In this document: positions 50,851 through 60,479 of the stretch, one piece after another | Numbering within the stretch: position 1 is the first letter of the stretch | How the letters are laid out: each line of letters begins with the position of its first letter | DNA from: Clostridium sp031626875 | GTDB taxonomy: Bacteria > Bacillota > Clostridia > Clostridiales > Clostridiaceae | Direction of reading: 5' to 3' | Length of the DNA stretch: 64,000 bases | Assembly (NCBI RefSeq): GCF_031626875.1 | Contig: NZ_JANDMF010000032.1 | Location: 1 to 64,000 of the forward strand | Position numbers and translations under genes: made by a program | Notes under the pieces: generated by a model | What the model was told of the DNA's origin: nothing | What the model saw: the letters and a program-made list of their open reading frames with translations, nothing else | Database searches by the model: none

Positions 50851-52785
50851 ATGAATAACGAACCTAAGAAGAATGAAAATAAAAGTAAGAAACCCATAAT
50901 AATATATTTATTAATAGCTTTAGGAATACTGATACTGGCTAACTATTCTAGAAGTGAATATATGAATAAGGAAATTTCATATAATGAGTTTCTAAATATG
51001 GTTGAACAAAAAGAAATTAAAGAAATTGTTATCTCTAGTGATAATTTAGTTATCACTCCTAAAGAAGGAACAGAATATGCTGGAAAGACCTTATATACAG
51101 CCAATATTAAAAATGATAAATTGTTAGATGAACTCATTAAAGCTGGAGATATAAGATTTATAGGAAAAAATCCTAGAGAGTCTGTTCTTGTAAATGCTTT
51201 AATTACATATATATTCCCGTTAGTGCTTTTATATCTTATGTGGAGATTTTTATTTTCTAAGATGTTTGGCAAAATGGGCGGAGGAATTGGCAATATTGGA
51301 AAGAATAATGCTAAAGTATATGTAGAAAATCAAATCAAGGTTACATTTAATGATGTGGCAGGACAAGAAGAAGCAAAAGAATCTCTACAAGAGGTTATTG
51401 GTTTCTTAAATGCTCCAGGTAAATATACTGAAATAGGTGCAAAACTTCCTAAAGGTGTTCTTTTAGTAGGCCCTCCAGGTACTGGTAAAACACTTATTGC
51501 AAAAGCTGTAGCAGGAGAAGCAAAGGTACCATTTTTCTCTTTATCAGGATCAAGTTTTGTAGAAATGTTTGTTGGAGTTGGTGCTTCAAGAGTTAGAGAA
51601 TTATTTAGAGAAGCAGAGCAAAAAGCTCCTTGTATAATATTTATAGATGAAATTGATGCTATAGGTAAAAGTAGAGATAATCAAATGCAAAGTAATGATG
51701 AGAGAGAACAAACTTTAAATCAATTACTATCAGAAATGGATGGATTTGATTCTTCAAAGGGTATAGTTATATTAGCCGCTACCAATAGACCAGAGATATT
51801 AGATAAAGCTCTTCTTAGACCAGGAAGATTTGATAGAAGAGTAATTGTTGATAGACCTGATCTTATAGGAAGAGAAGCTATATTAAATGTTCATGCTAAA
51901 GATGTAGCATTAGATCCGGAAATTAATTTAAAGGAAATAGCAAAAGGAACTCCAGGAGCAGTAGGAGCAGACCTTGCAAATATAATTAATGAAGGAGCTA
52001 TAAGAGCTGTAAAACATGGCAGAAAGAGTGTGCTTCAAGAAGATTTAAGAGATGCAGTAGAAGTTATTATTGCTGGTAAAGAAAAGAAAGACAGAATATT
52101 GTCACCAAAGGAAAAGAAAATAGTTTCTTTCCATGAAGTAGGACACGCATTGGTTGCTGCCTTACTTAAGGGTGCAGATCCAGTACATAAGATTACAATA
52201 GTACCTAGAACAATGGGAGCTCTTGGATATACTATGCAACTTCCAGAAGAAGAAAAGTATTTAAGTTCAAAAGAAGAACTTATGAATCAAATTACTACAC
52301 TTCTTGGAGGTAGATCAGCAGAAGAAGAGGTGTTTGGAGAACTTTCAACAGGTGCTTCAAATGATATAGAAAGAGCTACACAAACTGCAAGAAGTATGGT
52401 AACTATTTATGGTATGACAGATAGATTTGATATGGTAGCATTAGAATCTGTACAAAATAGATATCTAGATGGAAGAGCTGTTAGAAATTGTAGTGAACAA
52501 ACTTCAACTATAATAGATGATGAAATACTAAAAATAGTAAGAGAAGCTCATAATAAAGCTAGAACCATATTAAGAGAAAATAGAGATTTACTTGATAGAA
52601 TATCAGATGTTTTATTAGAAAAAGAAACTATATTTGGAGAAGAGTTTATGAACATAGTTTGTGAAAAGTATCCAGAGCTTAAAAAAGAAGAAAAGAAGGA
52701 AGAATTATCTTTAGATGATAAATCTATAGAATTAAATCAAGAAAAAAACAATGCTCCTATGTTTATTGGAGATGTTACAAAGTAA
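50851..52785 (+). CDS. ftsH: ATP-dependent zinc metalloprotease FtsH
   Basis: A 644-residue membrane AAA+ protease from the ATG after AAAGAGGTGGG; an in-frame GTG 6 nt earlier is less well placed. Two N-terminal membrane segments flank a small external domain. The AAA module has Walker A VGPPGTGKTLIAKA, Walker B CIIFIDEIDAIG and the second region of homology AATNRPEILDKALLRPGRFD. The protease zinc motif is FHEVGHALVAAL. It degrades membrane and some soluble proteins. Its place just after the signal peptidases links export and membrane quality control. Confidence 0.97.
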   Translation: MNNEPKKNENKSKKPIIIYLLIALGILILANYSRSEYMNKEISYNEFLNMVEQKEIKEIVISSDNLVITPKEGTEYAGKTLYTANIKNDKLLDELIKAGDIRFIGKNPRESVLVNALITYIFPLVLLYLMWRFLFSKMFGKMGGGIGNIGKNNAKVYVENQIKVTFNDVAGQEEAKESLQEVIGFLNAPGKYTEIGAKLPKGVLLVGPPGTGKTLIAKAVAGEAKVPFFSLSGSSFVEMFVGVGASRVRELFREAEQKAPCIIFIDEIDAIGKSRDNQMQSNDEREQTLNQLLSEMDGFDSSKGIVILAATNRPEILDKALLRPGRFDRRVIVDRPDLIGREAILNVHAKDVALDPEINLKEIAKGTPGAVGADLANIINEGAIRAVKHGRKSVLQEDLRDAVEVIIAGKEKKDRILSPKEKKIVSFHEVGHALVAALLKGADPVHKITIVPRTMGALGYTMQLPEEEKYLSSKEELMNQITTLLGGRSAEEEVFGELSTGASNDIERATQTARSMVTIYGMTDRFDMVALESVQNRYLDGRAVRNCSEQTSTIIDDEILKIVREAHNKARTILRENRDLLDRISDVLLEKETIFGEEFMNIVCEKYPELKKEEKKEELSLDDKSIELNQEKNNAPMFIGDVTK

Positions 52786-52811
52786 AACATAATTAAAGAT
52801 AAAAAATATGG

Positions 52812-52862
52812 ATTCCTACAGGATTTTTTTAGAAGGTATAAGAAGTTCTGTAGGATTTTATG
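52812..52862 (+). terminator. Terminator after ftsH
   Basis: TCCTACAG and CTGTAGGA pair around a T-rich loop, followed by TTTTA. Confidence 0.6.
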
Positions 52863-52902
52863 ACTTGATTTTTAATTTTCAAAATGTAGAAGAGGTGTTA
52901 AA

Positions 52903-55002
52903 TTGGATAAGGACCTAGAATTTATAATGGAAGAAAATAAATTGCAAGATACTCTAAGTATTTTAAACACTGAAATACTTAATTATATTGGTAAGAGAAA
53001 AAACATTACTGATTATATAGTTGAATATAGAAAAAAATTAATAGAAGATTATAAAGATGATGAAGATAAGATAATAGACTATTTTGATCATGAGAAATTT
53101 GTAAAAGAAGAAGCATTTAAAACTATAGATAAGAGACTTAGGGAATTTACAATACTTAAGGAATCACCTTACTTCGGAAAAATTACCTTTACTGAAGAAA
53201 GTGAAGGAGCTGAAGATTTATATATTGGGAGATTTGGATTAACTCCAGAGGAAAGTTATGAACCAGTAATAGTTGATTGGAGAGCTCCTATTGCTTCTTT
53301 ATTTTATAAGGGAACTTTAGGTGAAAGTAGTTATATTTCACCAGTTGGGGAGATAAAAGCAAATCTTTTAGGAAGAAGGCAGCTTATAGTAAAAAAAGGT
53401 GAATTAAAAGGGTTGTTTGACTCAGCTGTAGATGTTAAAGATGAAATACTACAAATGGTATTAACAACAAATTCAGGAGAAAAATTAAAAGATATAGTAA
53501 TGACTATTCAAGAAGAACAAGATCAGGTTATAAGAGCACCAAAAGATAAAATAGTAGTAGTTAATGGTGTTGCTGGTTCAGGAAAAACAACAATAGCACT
53601 TCATAGAGTGTCTTATTTGCTCTATAACAATAGAAAACAATTTGGTGATAAAGTGCTAGTGCTTGGACCAAATGATATATTTATGGATTATATAGCACAA
53701 GTTCTTCCAACCCTTGGAGAAGAAGGCGGGATAAAGCAAACTACATTCCAAAATTTTGCTATGGATGAAATAAATCTTCAAGAACCTGTAAAAGGATTCT
53801 CAGAATATATAGAAGAGGCTATGAATGGAAATGAAGAAGCATTAAGAGAATATAAATATAAAAGTTCTAAGGGATTTACTGAATTATTAGATAAATCTTT
53901 AGAAGATATGAATGAAAATTATTTCAATGTAAAAGCTGTAACTTTCTTTGGAGAGAAAATAGTTGATATTAAAGAAATAAAAGAATTATTTACAATACAT
54001 TATGCATATATGCCTCTATTTAGAAGAAGTGAAAAAATAAAAAGAATTCTTATATCAAAGATAAAAGATAAAAGAGATGAACTTGTAAGAGAACTTAATG
54101 CTGAAATAAAGAAAAAGTTAGAAGCATTAACTCCAGCTGAAGTTGAGATAGAGAAAAATAATATAGATTTTAAAAGAAGAGTTAGAATAAGAGAAATAGT
54201 TAGAGGAGTTATGAATTCAAGAGATGAATTAGATGAATGGATAAATCATGAAGATACTGTTTCTTTATATAAGACAATAACAAATACAGAATCTCTTGGA
54301 TATATGGACCTTGCAGGAATATTATACTTAATGGTAAAGTTGAATGGTAAAAAGTGTAAAAGAGAAATAAAACATGTTGTTATAGATGAAGCTCAAGATT
54401 ATAACTTGACTCAGTTTAAATTAATTAGAGAGCTTACAGATTGTAAAAGCTTCACAATAGTTGGAGATAGTAATCAAAGGCTTATAACAACAGATGAAGA
54501 ACCAGCTATGCTACATTTGGAAAAGTTATTTGGAGATGATGTAGTAAAATTTGAATTAAATAAAAGTTATAGATCTACACAACAAATAATGGAATATGCA
54601 AATAGATTTTTAGATGAAAATAAAGTAGTTCCATTAGTTAGAGAAGGAGAAAAAGTATTAGAGGAAGAAACTGTAACATTGGAAGATACAGTAGAAACAC
54701 TAGCATCTATAATAGAAGATTTTGAGGAAGATGGTCTCGAGAGTATAGCTATTATAACAAAAGATAAAGATAAGTTAAGGGAAGTATCTTCATTAATAAA
54801 ATCAAAAACTAAAATAGTAACCTTTGATAGAGAGGATATGATATACAAGGGAGGTTTAGTATTATTACCTGCATATTATGCTAAAGGATTAGAATTTGAT
54901 GGTGTAATATTATTGGATGACTTTGAAAATACACCAAACCTTGTTAAATATATTATGTGTACTAGAGCTCTTCATAGGCTTGCGGTAATAAAAAGAAAAT
55001 AA
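52903..55002 (+). CDS. helD: HelD-type superfamily I helicase / RNA polymerase recycling factor
   Basis: A 699-residue UvrD-like ATPase with the long N-terminal coiled arm of HelD (residues 1-90, ILNYIGKRKNITDYIVEYRK). It has PVIVDWRAPIASLFYKG, Walker A VNGVAGSGKTTIALHR (about 208-223), motif II HVVIDEAQDYNLTQF, motif III TIVGDSNQRL, motif IV LNKSYRSTQQIMEY and a C-terminal motif V/VI region (LLPAYYAKGLEFDGVIL, MCTRALHRL). HelD frees stalled RNA polymerase. The start is TTG with AGAGGTG upstream. Monocistronic. Confidence 0.93.
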   Translation: MDKDLEFIMEENKLQDTLSILNTEILNYIGKRKNITDYIVEYRKKLIEDYKDDEDKIIDYFDHEKFVKEEAFKTIDKRLREFTILKESPYFGKITFTEESEGAEDLYIGRFGLTPEESYEPVIVDWRAPIASLFYKGTLGESSYISPVGEIKANLLGRRQLIVKKGELKGLFDSAVDVKDEILQMVLTTNSGEKLKDIVMTIQEEQDQVIRAPKDKIVVVNGVAGSGKTTIALHRVSYLLYNNRKQFGDKVLVLGPNDIFMDYIAQVLPTLGEEGGIKQTTFQNFAMDEINLQEPVKGFSEYIEEAMNGNEEALREYKYKSSKGFTELLDKSLEDMNENYFNVKAVTFFGEKIVDIKEIKELFTIHYAYMPLFRRSEKIKRILISKIKDKRDELVRELNAEIKKKLEALTPAEVEIEKNNIDFKRRVRIREIVRGVMNSRDELDEWINHEDTVSLYKTITNTESLGYMDLAGILYLMVKLNGKKCKREIKHVVIDEAQDYNLTQFKLIRELTDCKSFTIVGDSNQRLITTDEEPAMLHLEKLFGDDVVKFELNKSYRSTQQIMEYANRFLDENKVVPLVREGEKVLEEETVTLEDTVETLASIIEDFEEDGLESIAIITKDKDKLREVSSLIKSKTKIVTFDREDMIYKGGLVLLPAYYAKGLEFDGVILLDDFENTPNLVKYIMCTRALHRLAVIKRK

Positions 55003-55033
55003 ATTTATTTTTAGTATAGATAAATGAATAAAA

Positions 55034-55088
55034 ATGCATAAAATATGCATAAAAATTGAATGAAATCAGTTTTTATGCATTTTTTTTA
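55034..55088 (+). terminator. Terminator after helD
   Basis: AATGCATAAAA pairs with TTTTATGCATT across a loop of about 28 nt and is followed by eight T residues. A second ATGCATAAAA copy lies inside the loop, so alternative pairings are possible. Confidence 0.65.
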
Positions 55089-55268
55089 TACATAAATGTT
55101 GAAATTTATATTCTGTGGTAATGATGCAAGAAAATCATGGTTGATTTCAAATATAATTGACTATTGTGCATTAAAACTCGGTAATGGCAATATATGTGTT
55201 TGTAATTGAAATTCCACATAATTATTAATTATTATTCAAAGGCAATAAGAAGGAATTCAGCATTAATT

Positions 55269-55281
55269 GTGAATTATTCAC
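55269..55281. promoter_or_regulatory. ArgR-box-like palindrome
   Basis: GTGAATTATTCAC is a perfect 13-bp palindrome and matches the TGAATWWWWATTCA-type ARG box core in form. It lies about 150 bp before the transporter gene. Confidence 0.4.
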
Positions 55282-55343
55282 TGAAAAATATAAAAAATAA
55301 TCTATGTATATAATTATTTTATAGAAATATTATAAAAAGGTAT

Positions 55344-55377
55344 TGCATAATTATAAGTTAATAAGGTATAATTATGC
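55344..55377 (+). promoter_or_regulatory. Palindromic promoter of the polar amino acid ABC operon
   Basis: TTGCAT (55344-55349), 17-18 bp, TATAAT (55367-55372). GCATAATTATA (55345-55355) and TATAATTATGC (55367-55377) are perfect inverted arms around 11 nt, so a regulator on this dyad would cover both promoter boxes. Confidence 0.65.
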
Positions 55378-55421
55378 TTGTATTAAAAATTAAGGATGAA
55401 ATTTAAAGGGGGTTAATATAA

Positions 55422-56243
55422 ATGAAAAAGGGATTGCTAAAAAAGGTTATTACTATAACTATGGCTTCAATAATGGTTCTTTCACTTGCTGCATGTGGGA
55501 AAAAGGAAGAAAAAAATTCTCTTGCATCAATAAAGGAAAAAGGAAAAGTAGTTGTTGGATTAAGTGCTGATTATGCACCATATGAATTTCATGCAATTGT
55601 AAATGGGGAAGATAAAACTGTAGGGTTTGATGTTGACCTTGCAAATGAAGTAGCAAAAGATCTTGGAGTAGATTTAGAAATAAAAGAGATGGACTTTGAA
55701 GCATTAATAGGTGCTCTTAAAGCAAATCAAATAGATATGATTATATCTGGTATGAATCCAGATGAAGAGAGAAAGAAGCAGATTGATTTTTCAGATATAT
55801 ATTATGAAGCACAACATGCTGTTTTAGTAAATTCAGCTAATAAGGATAAATTTAAAAAAGCTGAGGATTTAAATGGAGTTAAAGTTGGAGCACAATTAGG
55901 ATCAACACAACAAAAAATCGCTGAAGAGAAAATTCAATCAGGAGGAGTTGCTTTATTAGCTAGTGTTAATGACTTAGTATTACAGTTAAAGAGTGGTAAA
56001 GTTGATGCTGTAATAACAGAACAACCAGTTGCCCAAATGGCTACTAAAAGTAATCCAGAATTAGTTCTTTCAGATATATCTTTTAAAGATGAAAGTGGTG
56101 GAAACGCTATTGGAATGAAGAAAGATTCTAAAGAATTAACAGAAGCAGTAAATAAGACAATAAAGAGATTAAAAGATTCAGGTGATTTAGATAAATTTAT
56201 AGTAAGTGCTAATGATTTAGCAGCACAAAATCAAAGCAAATAG
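55422..56243 (+). CDS. Polar amino acid ABC transporter substrate-binding lipoprotein
   Basis: A 273-residue SBP family 3 protein. The signal peptide ends in lipobox LAAC (SIMVLSLAACGKKEEK). The mature domain has GKVVVGLSADYAPYEFHA, VGFDVDLANEVAKDLGV and LKANQIDMIISGMNPDEERK, and an Arg/acidic ligand site (MNPDEERKK) typical of arginine/histidine/lysine or glutamine binders. AAAGGGGG lies before the ATG. It heads a three-gene transport operon. Confidence 0.92.
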   Translation: MKKGLLKKVITITMASIMVLSLAACGKKEEKNSLASIKEKGKVVVGLSADYAPYEFHAIVNGEDKTVGFDVDLANEVAKDLGVDLEIKEMDFEALIGALKANQIDMIISGMNPDEERKKQIDFSDIYYEAQHAVLVNSANKDKFKKAEDLNGVKVGAQLGSTQQKIAEEKIQSGGVALLASVNDLVLQLKSGKVDAVITEQPVAQMATKSNPELVLSDISFKDESGGNAIGMKKDSKELTEAVNKTIKRLKDSGDLDKFIVSANDLAAQNQSK

Positions 56244-56292
56244 GATTTTAGTTGATAGTTAGTATTATGTAGCTATCAGAGGAGGAGAGACT

Positions 56293-56970
56293 TTGTTTAC
56301 ATTTAGTTTTCTAGGAGATTACATGCCAAAGTTTTTAGATGGAGTAAAAGTAACTTTAGGCATATCTCTAATTACAGTGTTATTAGGAACAATACTTGGG
56401 GCAATATTATTTTTTATGAAGAATTCAAGTCTTTCTATATGGAAGATAAAACCGTTAAAGATTATAGCAACAATTTATGTTGAAATAATTAGAGGAACAC
56501 CAATTCTATTACAGATTTTGATGGTTTATTCAGGATCTAAGTTGATTTTTGACATAGATGTTACAGCATTCTCAGCAGCTATAATTGCTATAGCATTAAA
56601 TTCAGCAGCCTATGTATCAGAAATAGTTAGAGCTGGAATTGAAGCAGTTGATGCTGGGCAAATGGAAGCAGCAAGAAGCTTAGGAATGTCAAAAGGTATG
56701 ACTATGAGATTAATAATTGTGCCACAAGCTATTAGAAATATATTACCTGCAATAGGGAATGAGTTTGTAGCTGTAATTAAAGAATCTTCAATGGCATCAG
56801 TTTTAGGTGTTGGAGAGCTAATGTTTTCAGCAAAAATTGTACAAGGTGCTACATATCTTTCATTAGAACCATTAATGGTTGTAGCAGTATTTTATTTCAT
56901 CCTAACATTTTCATTAGGAAGATTAATGGGCTATGCTGAAAGGAGAATGAAAGCAAGTGATTCACGTTAA
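56293..56970 (+). CDS. Polar amino acid ABC transporter permease
   Basis: A 225-residue HisM/GlnP-type permease with about five membrane segments. The EAA loop is in EAARSLGMSKGMTMRLIIVP, then QAIRNILPAIGNEFVAVIK. IIRGTPILLQILMVY is the N-terminal signature. The start is TTG after GGAGGAGAG. The ATPase gene overlaps its end by 14 nt. Confidence 0.93.
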   Translation: MFTFSFLGDYMPKFLDGVKVTLGISLITVLLGTILGAILFFMKNSSLSIWKIKPLKIIATIYVEIIRGTPILLQILMVYSGSKLIFDIDVTAFSAAIIAIALNSAAYVSEIVRAGIEAVDAGQMEAARSLGMSKGMTMRLIIVPQAIRNILPAIGNEFVAVIKESSMASVLGVGELMFSAKIVQGATYLSLEPLMVVAVFYFILTFSLGRLMGYAERRMKASDSR

Positions 56971-57679
56971 AAATTTGCACAAGAGCTTTGGACACAATGA
57001 AGTTCTTAAAGGAATAGATTATCACATCAAAAAAGGTGAAGTTGTGGTAGTAATAGGACCATCAGGTTCAGGAAAGTCCACCTTTTTAAGATGTTTAAAC
57101 CTTCTAGAAACTCCTACTAAGGGTGAAATAGTATTTGAAGGCAAGACTATTACAGATAAGAAGGTAGATATAGATAAACTTAGAGAAAAGATGGGAATGG
57201 TATTTCAGTCCTTTAATCTTTTCCCACATAAAAAAGTTATAGATAACATTACCCTTGCTCCTATCAAGGTTAAGAAGATGGAGCAAGAAGCCGCAAAGGC
57301 AAAAGCAAAAGACTTACTAGATATGGTTGGATTAATTGAGAAAGCAGAGACTTATCCATCTTCCCTATCTGGAGGTCAAAAACAAAGAATAGCTATAGCG
57401 AGAGCATTGGCTATGGAACCAGATGTTATGCTATTTGATGAGCCTACATCAGCACTAGATCCAGAAATGGTTGGAGAAGTTTTAGCTGTTATGAAGAATC
57501 TTGCCAAAGAAGGTATGACAATGGTAGTTGTAACCCATGAAATGGGATTTGCCAGAGAAGTTGGAGATAGAATAATATTTATGGATGGAGGAGTAATACT
57601 TGAAGAAGGAACTCCAGAAGAAATATTTGATAACCCTAAAAATTCTAGAACAATAGACTTTTTATCAAAAGTACTTTAA
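56957..57679 (+). CDS. Polar amino acid ABC transporter ATP-binding protein
   Basis: A 240-residue GlnQ/ArtP-type ATPase: Walker A GPSGSGKSTFLRCLN (about residue 33), Q-loop MVFQSFNLFPHKKV, signature LSGGQKQRIAIARAL, Walker B VMLFDEPTSALDPEM, and switch His in VTHEMGFAREV. The start is GTG with AAGGAGAATG upstream, inside the permease gene. It completes the amino acid importer and ends at a bidirectional terminator. Confidence 0.95.
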   Translation: MIHVKNLHKSFGHNEVLKGIDYHIKKGEVVVVIGPSGSGKSTFLRCLNLLETPTKGEIVFEGKTITDKKVDIDKLREKMGMVFQSFNLFPHKKVIDNITLAPIKVKKMEQEAAKAKAKDLLDMVGLIEKAETYPSSLSGGQKQRIAIARALAMEPDVMLFDEPTSALDPEMVGEVLAVMKNLAKEGMTMVVVTHEMGFAREVGDRIIFMDGGVILEEGTPEEIFDNPKNSRTIDFLSKVL

Positions 57680-57682
57680 ATT

Positions 57683-57728
57683 AATAGAGATGCAAGTTTA
57701 ATTATATTTTTAAACTTGCATCTCTATT
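57683..57728. terminator. Bidirectional terminator
   Basis: A perfect 19-bp stem (57683-57701 with 57710-57728) with an 8-nt loop between the convergent ABC and DUF2628 genes. Confidence 0.92.
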
Positions 57729-57735
57729 TTATGTT

Positions 57736-58596
57736 TTAGTAATAGTAACCACCATAACTAGAATAACTATCAGCTGCAACAAGTACAATTAGAACAAATA
57801 GAATTATAATAACAAGTATAACTGCTGCAAAAATTATAGGAGCTATTGTAGTTCCTCCATTTATGCCTAATCTTCTAAATATTGTAGCATTATCTAAGCC
57901 CATAGAGGCTGTGGATTTTATTGATTTTATTTTTTTCGTAGCATACTTCATATAAAGTTGGTTTGCAAATAAACCAGAAAGTATTGAAACTATAAGTCCA
58001 ATTAAATATACTGGCCAATTTGTTGAGTTGCTTGAATAGTAGTAGCTAGAAGAATAGAAGCTAGGTCTTGTTACAGCTCTAAATATTAATGTAGCAATTA
58101 TTCTTAGAACTAAGTTAACAGAGAATACTATTGCAGCTAAGCCGTACATTTTTCTATACCAAAACCAAAGAAAATTAGTAAAGAAAGCTGGCCAATTCCA
58201 AGAAATATAGTTTTCATTTTCTTGAGATTTTTGCCATTGCTCTAAATAGTAGTGTGACTTCTTTTCTCCTACAAATTCTACTAATTCTTCAGTTGAAATA
58301 CCATGTTTATCTCTAAAACCATTATTAGTATTAAATTGTGAATTGTTCAAATTTTGAGGGTTTCCAAAATTTTGGTTGTATCCGTAATTTTGATTATTCC
58401 CATAATTATTATAGTTTTGATTGCTATGATTTTGATTATTATATTGTTCAGAATTTACATTATAAGCAACAGTATTTGGATTGCTTACTCCAAGATCTTG
58501 ATTTGTGTGATTGTTATTATTAATGTATGAAGGACACGATGGGTTACTGCATACATTATTAGAATCTAGTTCTTTTCCACACTTTGAACAGAACAT
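57736..58596 (-). CDS. Zinc-ribbon DUF2628 membrane protein, copy 1
   Basis: A 286-residue protein. The N-terminal zinc ribbon is MFCSKCGKELDSNNVCSNPS with Cys3, Cys6, Cys16 and Cys21. An Asn/Gln/Tyr-rich low-complexity linker follows (about 30-95), then the conserved SWNWPAFFTNFLWFWYRKMY (DUF2628) and three or four membrane segments. The NQLYMKYATKKIKSIKS segment lies in the cytoplasmic part. The tail is Ser/Tyr/Gly rich. It is the last of three tandem paralogues on this strand. Function unknown. Confidence 0.8.
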   Translation of the reverse strand: MFCSKCGKELDSNNVCSNPSCPSYINNNNHTNQDLGVSNPNTVAYNVNSEQYNNQNHSNQNYNNYGNNQNYGYNQNFGNPQNLNNSQFNTNNGFRDKHGISTEELVEFVGEKKSHYYLEQWQKSQENENYISWNWPAFFTNFLWFWYRKMYGLAAIVFSVNLVLRIIATLIFRAVTRPSFYSSSYYYSSNSTNWPVYLIGLIVSILSGLFANQLYMKYATKKIKSIKSTASMGLDNATIFRRLGINGGTTIAPIIFAAVILVIIILFVLIVLVAADSYSSYGGYYY

Positions 58597-58807
58597 TAAA
58601 ATCCCCCCCTGTTTGTATAAAATATATTATAATTACTTGAATTAAAAATAGTACAAGGCTATTATACAACAAAGTTAGATTCATTTATATAAATTTATTA
58701 AAAAATATTAAAATAAGAGTGGGATTTTTCTAAAAAACAACAAAAGAAGACAAAATTTAAAGCTTAATATAATTTTTAAACTTTAAATTTTGTCCACTTT
58801 CTACATT

Positions 58808-59599
58808 TTACATACTTTTACTAGGTAATTTTGAAGGATTAAACCCTGGTTTACTAGAATGAGGATTACTATAAAATGAATCATCTGAGTCATCATCAAA
58901 ATATGAACCTTTTGAATCATAATCATCATAAATAGAGAATGGGTCTGAGTAAGAGTTATACATATGGTTATCAGATACAAAATTGAAAATAATAAATATA
59001 GTTGCTACAACATAAATAATTATTCCAAGTATAAGTGATGCTATTGATACTCCACCAGAATATTTTAATCTTCTAAAATAAGCGTTCATGTCCATATTTA
59101 TTGGTAAAGATTTTATTTGTTTAATATTTTTTGTACAGTGTCTAATGTATATTTGATTTCCTAATAATGCACATGATATATTACTAAAAAATAAAATAAC
59201 AGAAAAAACTGATAAAGGTAAAAATATTAAAGATAATAAATTAACGGCTAAATAAATTCCACCAAATAAATAGAGTTTTCTATAAAATAGCCAAACCCAA
59301 GATGAAAAAAATGCTGGCCAGTTCCAAGAAAGAAAGCTAGGCTTATCTTGGTTCATTGTCCATTTTTCTATGTAAAAAGATATACTACTATTTCCAATAA
59401 AAGTAGCCATTTCCTGCGAAGTAATACCATTTTTATCTATAAAATCAGGATTATAGTTAATCTTTTTATAATTATTATGATAATTCATATTGTTGTAATT
59501 ATTATTATAAGCTTGATTATTATTCATCTTTGAAGGGCATGAGTTATTATGACAGACATTATTTGAATCTAATTCATGTCCACAGTGTATACAAAACAT
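58808..59599 (-). CDS. Zinc-ribbon DUF2628 membrane protein, copy 2
   Basis: A 263-residue paralogue of the proteins at 57736 and 59652. Zinc ribbon MFCIHCGHELDSNNVCHNNS, a short Asn/Tyr linker, then SWNWPAFFSSWVWLFYRKLY and membrane segments, and GNQIYIRHCTKNIKQIKSLP. The C-terminus is unlike the others: Asp/Ser-rich (SYFDDDSDDSFYSNPHSSK), an acidic external or cytoplasmic tail. AGGAGG precedes the ATG. Confidence 0.8.
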   Translation of the reverse strand: MFCIHCGHELDSNNVCHNNSCPSKMNNNQAYNNNYNNMNYHNNYKKINYNPDFIDKNGITSQEMATFIGNSSISFYIEKWTMNQDKPSFLSWNWPAFFSSWVWLFYRKLYLFGGIYLAVNLLSLIFLPLSVFSVILFFSNISCALLGNQIYIRHCTKNIKQIKSLPINMDMNAYFRRLKYSGGVSIASLILGIIIYVVATIFIIFNFVSDNHMYNSYSDPFSIYDDYDSKGSYFDDDSDDSFYSNPHSSKPGFNPSKLPSKSM

Positions 59600-59651
59600 T
59601 GAAAGAACCTCCTTAAAATATTTACAAAAGGGGTAGTGATGCTATATATCA

Positions 59652-60329
59652 CTACCTCAAATATTTAAAATCACCAAAAGTGCTATGTAAAGCCATAAGA
59701 CCAATTACAAATAGAGTTGTAAATATTAAACCAAGAACTATGGCAACAATTAATGGAACCCAAGTTCGTCCCCCTATTGAGCGTAATCTTCTAAGTAACA
59801 TATTATTATCAAATCCAATAGCTAATTTAGATGATTTAATTTTTGAAGTGGCATGCTTTATGTATAATTGATTAGCAAGTAGTCCACAACCAATTGTAAT
59901 TGTTAGGGATACGATTGAGCGTAACCAACCAAAACCTGATAGGAGCACTGCGTTAGCTATACCTATAGCAAATAGTATTCCAGCTATGTTATACATTTTT
60001 CTAAACCAGAACCAAAAAAATCCAAACAAGAATGCTGGCCAGTTCCAAGAAATAAAATTAGAGTTATCTTGAAACCTTGTCCATTTATCTATGTAATATT
60101 CAGTATTATTATCACCAATAAATTCTATCATTTCTACAGGTGATATATCATTTGAATCTCTAAATTCTGAGTTTAAATTTTGGAAATTATAATTATCATT
60201 AGTATTTAAATTCTCTGTGTTTGGTCTAAATTGTACATCTTCATTTTCTTTTTTTATGTTTGTGATGCAATTTGGATTATGACAGATATTATTAGAATCT
60301 AATTCATGACCACATTCTGGACAAATCAT
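59652..60329 (-). CDS. Zinc-ribbon DUF2628 membrane protein, copy 3
   Basis: A 225-residue paralogue, first in the three-gene run on this strand. Zinc ribbon MICPECGHELDSNNICHNPN, linker, DUF2628 core SWNWPAFLFGFFWFWFRKMY, membrane segments, and NQLYIKHATSKIKSSKLAIG. It lacks the long tails of the other two. AGGAGG precedes the ATG. Each copy has its own ribosome site, with 52-bp and 211-bp gaps between them. Confidence 0.8.
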   Translation of the reverse strand: MICPECGHELDSNNICHNPNCITNIKKENEDVQFRPNTENLNTNDNYNFQNLNSEFRDSNDISPVEMIEFIGDNNTEYYIDKWTRFQDNSNFISWNWPAFLFGFFWFWFRKMYNIAGILFAIGIANAVLLSGFGWLRSIVSLTITIGCGLLANQLYIKHATSKIKSSKLAIGFDNNMLLRRLRSIGGRTWVPLIVAIVLGLIFTTLFVIGLMALHSTFGDFKYLR

Positions 60330-60436
60330 TAAAAGTCCTCCTCTATAAATTAAAAGTTATATAAAACAATTATATAATATAATGATGAAAATATACAGGA
60401 ATTAAAGGAATTTTACTTAAAAAGTTAAAAAGTAAA

Positions 60437-60475
60437 TATAGGAACCTAGGTAATAATTTCACCTAGGTTCCTATA
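60437..60475. terminator. Palindromic terminator before the YczE/YitT gene
   Basis: A perfect 15-bp stem (TATAGGAACCTAGGT at 60437-60451, complement at 60461-60475) with a 9-nt loop. It ends the gene on the minus strand. Confidence 0.9.
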
Positions 60476-60479
60476 TAAA

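Larger units (their letters stand above)
55089..55421. other. 333-bp regulatory region before the amino acid ABC operon
   Basis: No gene. It holds GTGAATTATTCAC (55269-55281), a palindrome like ArgR boxes, and the palindromic promoter described separately at 55344-55377. Confidence 0.5.
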
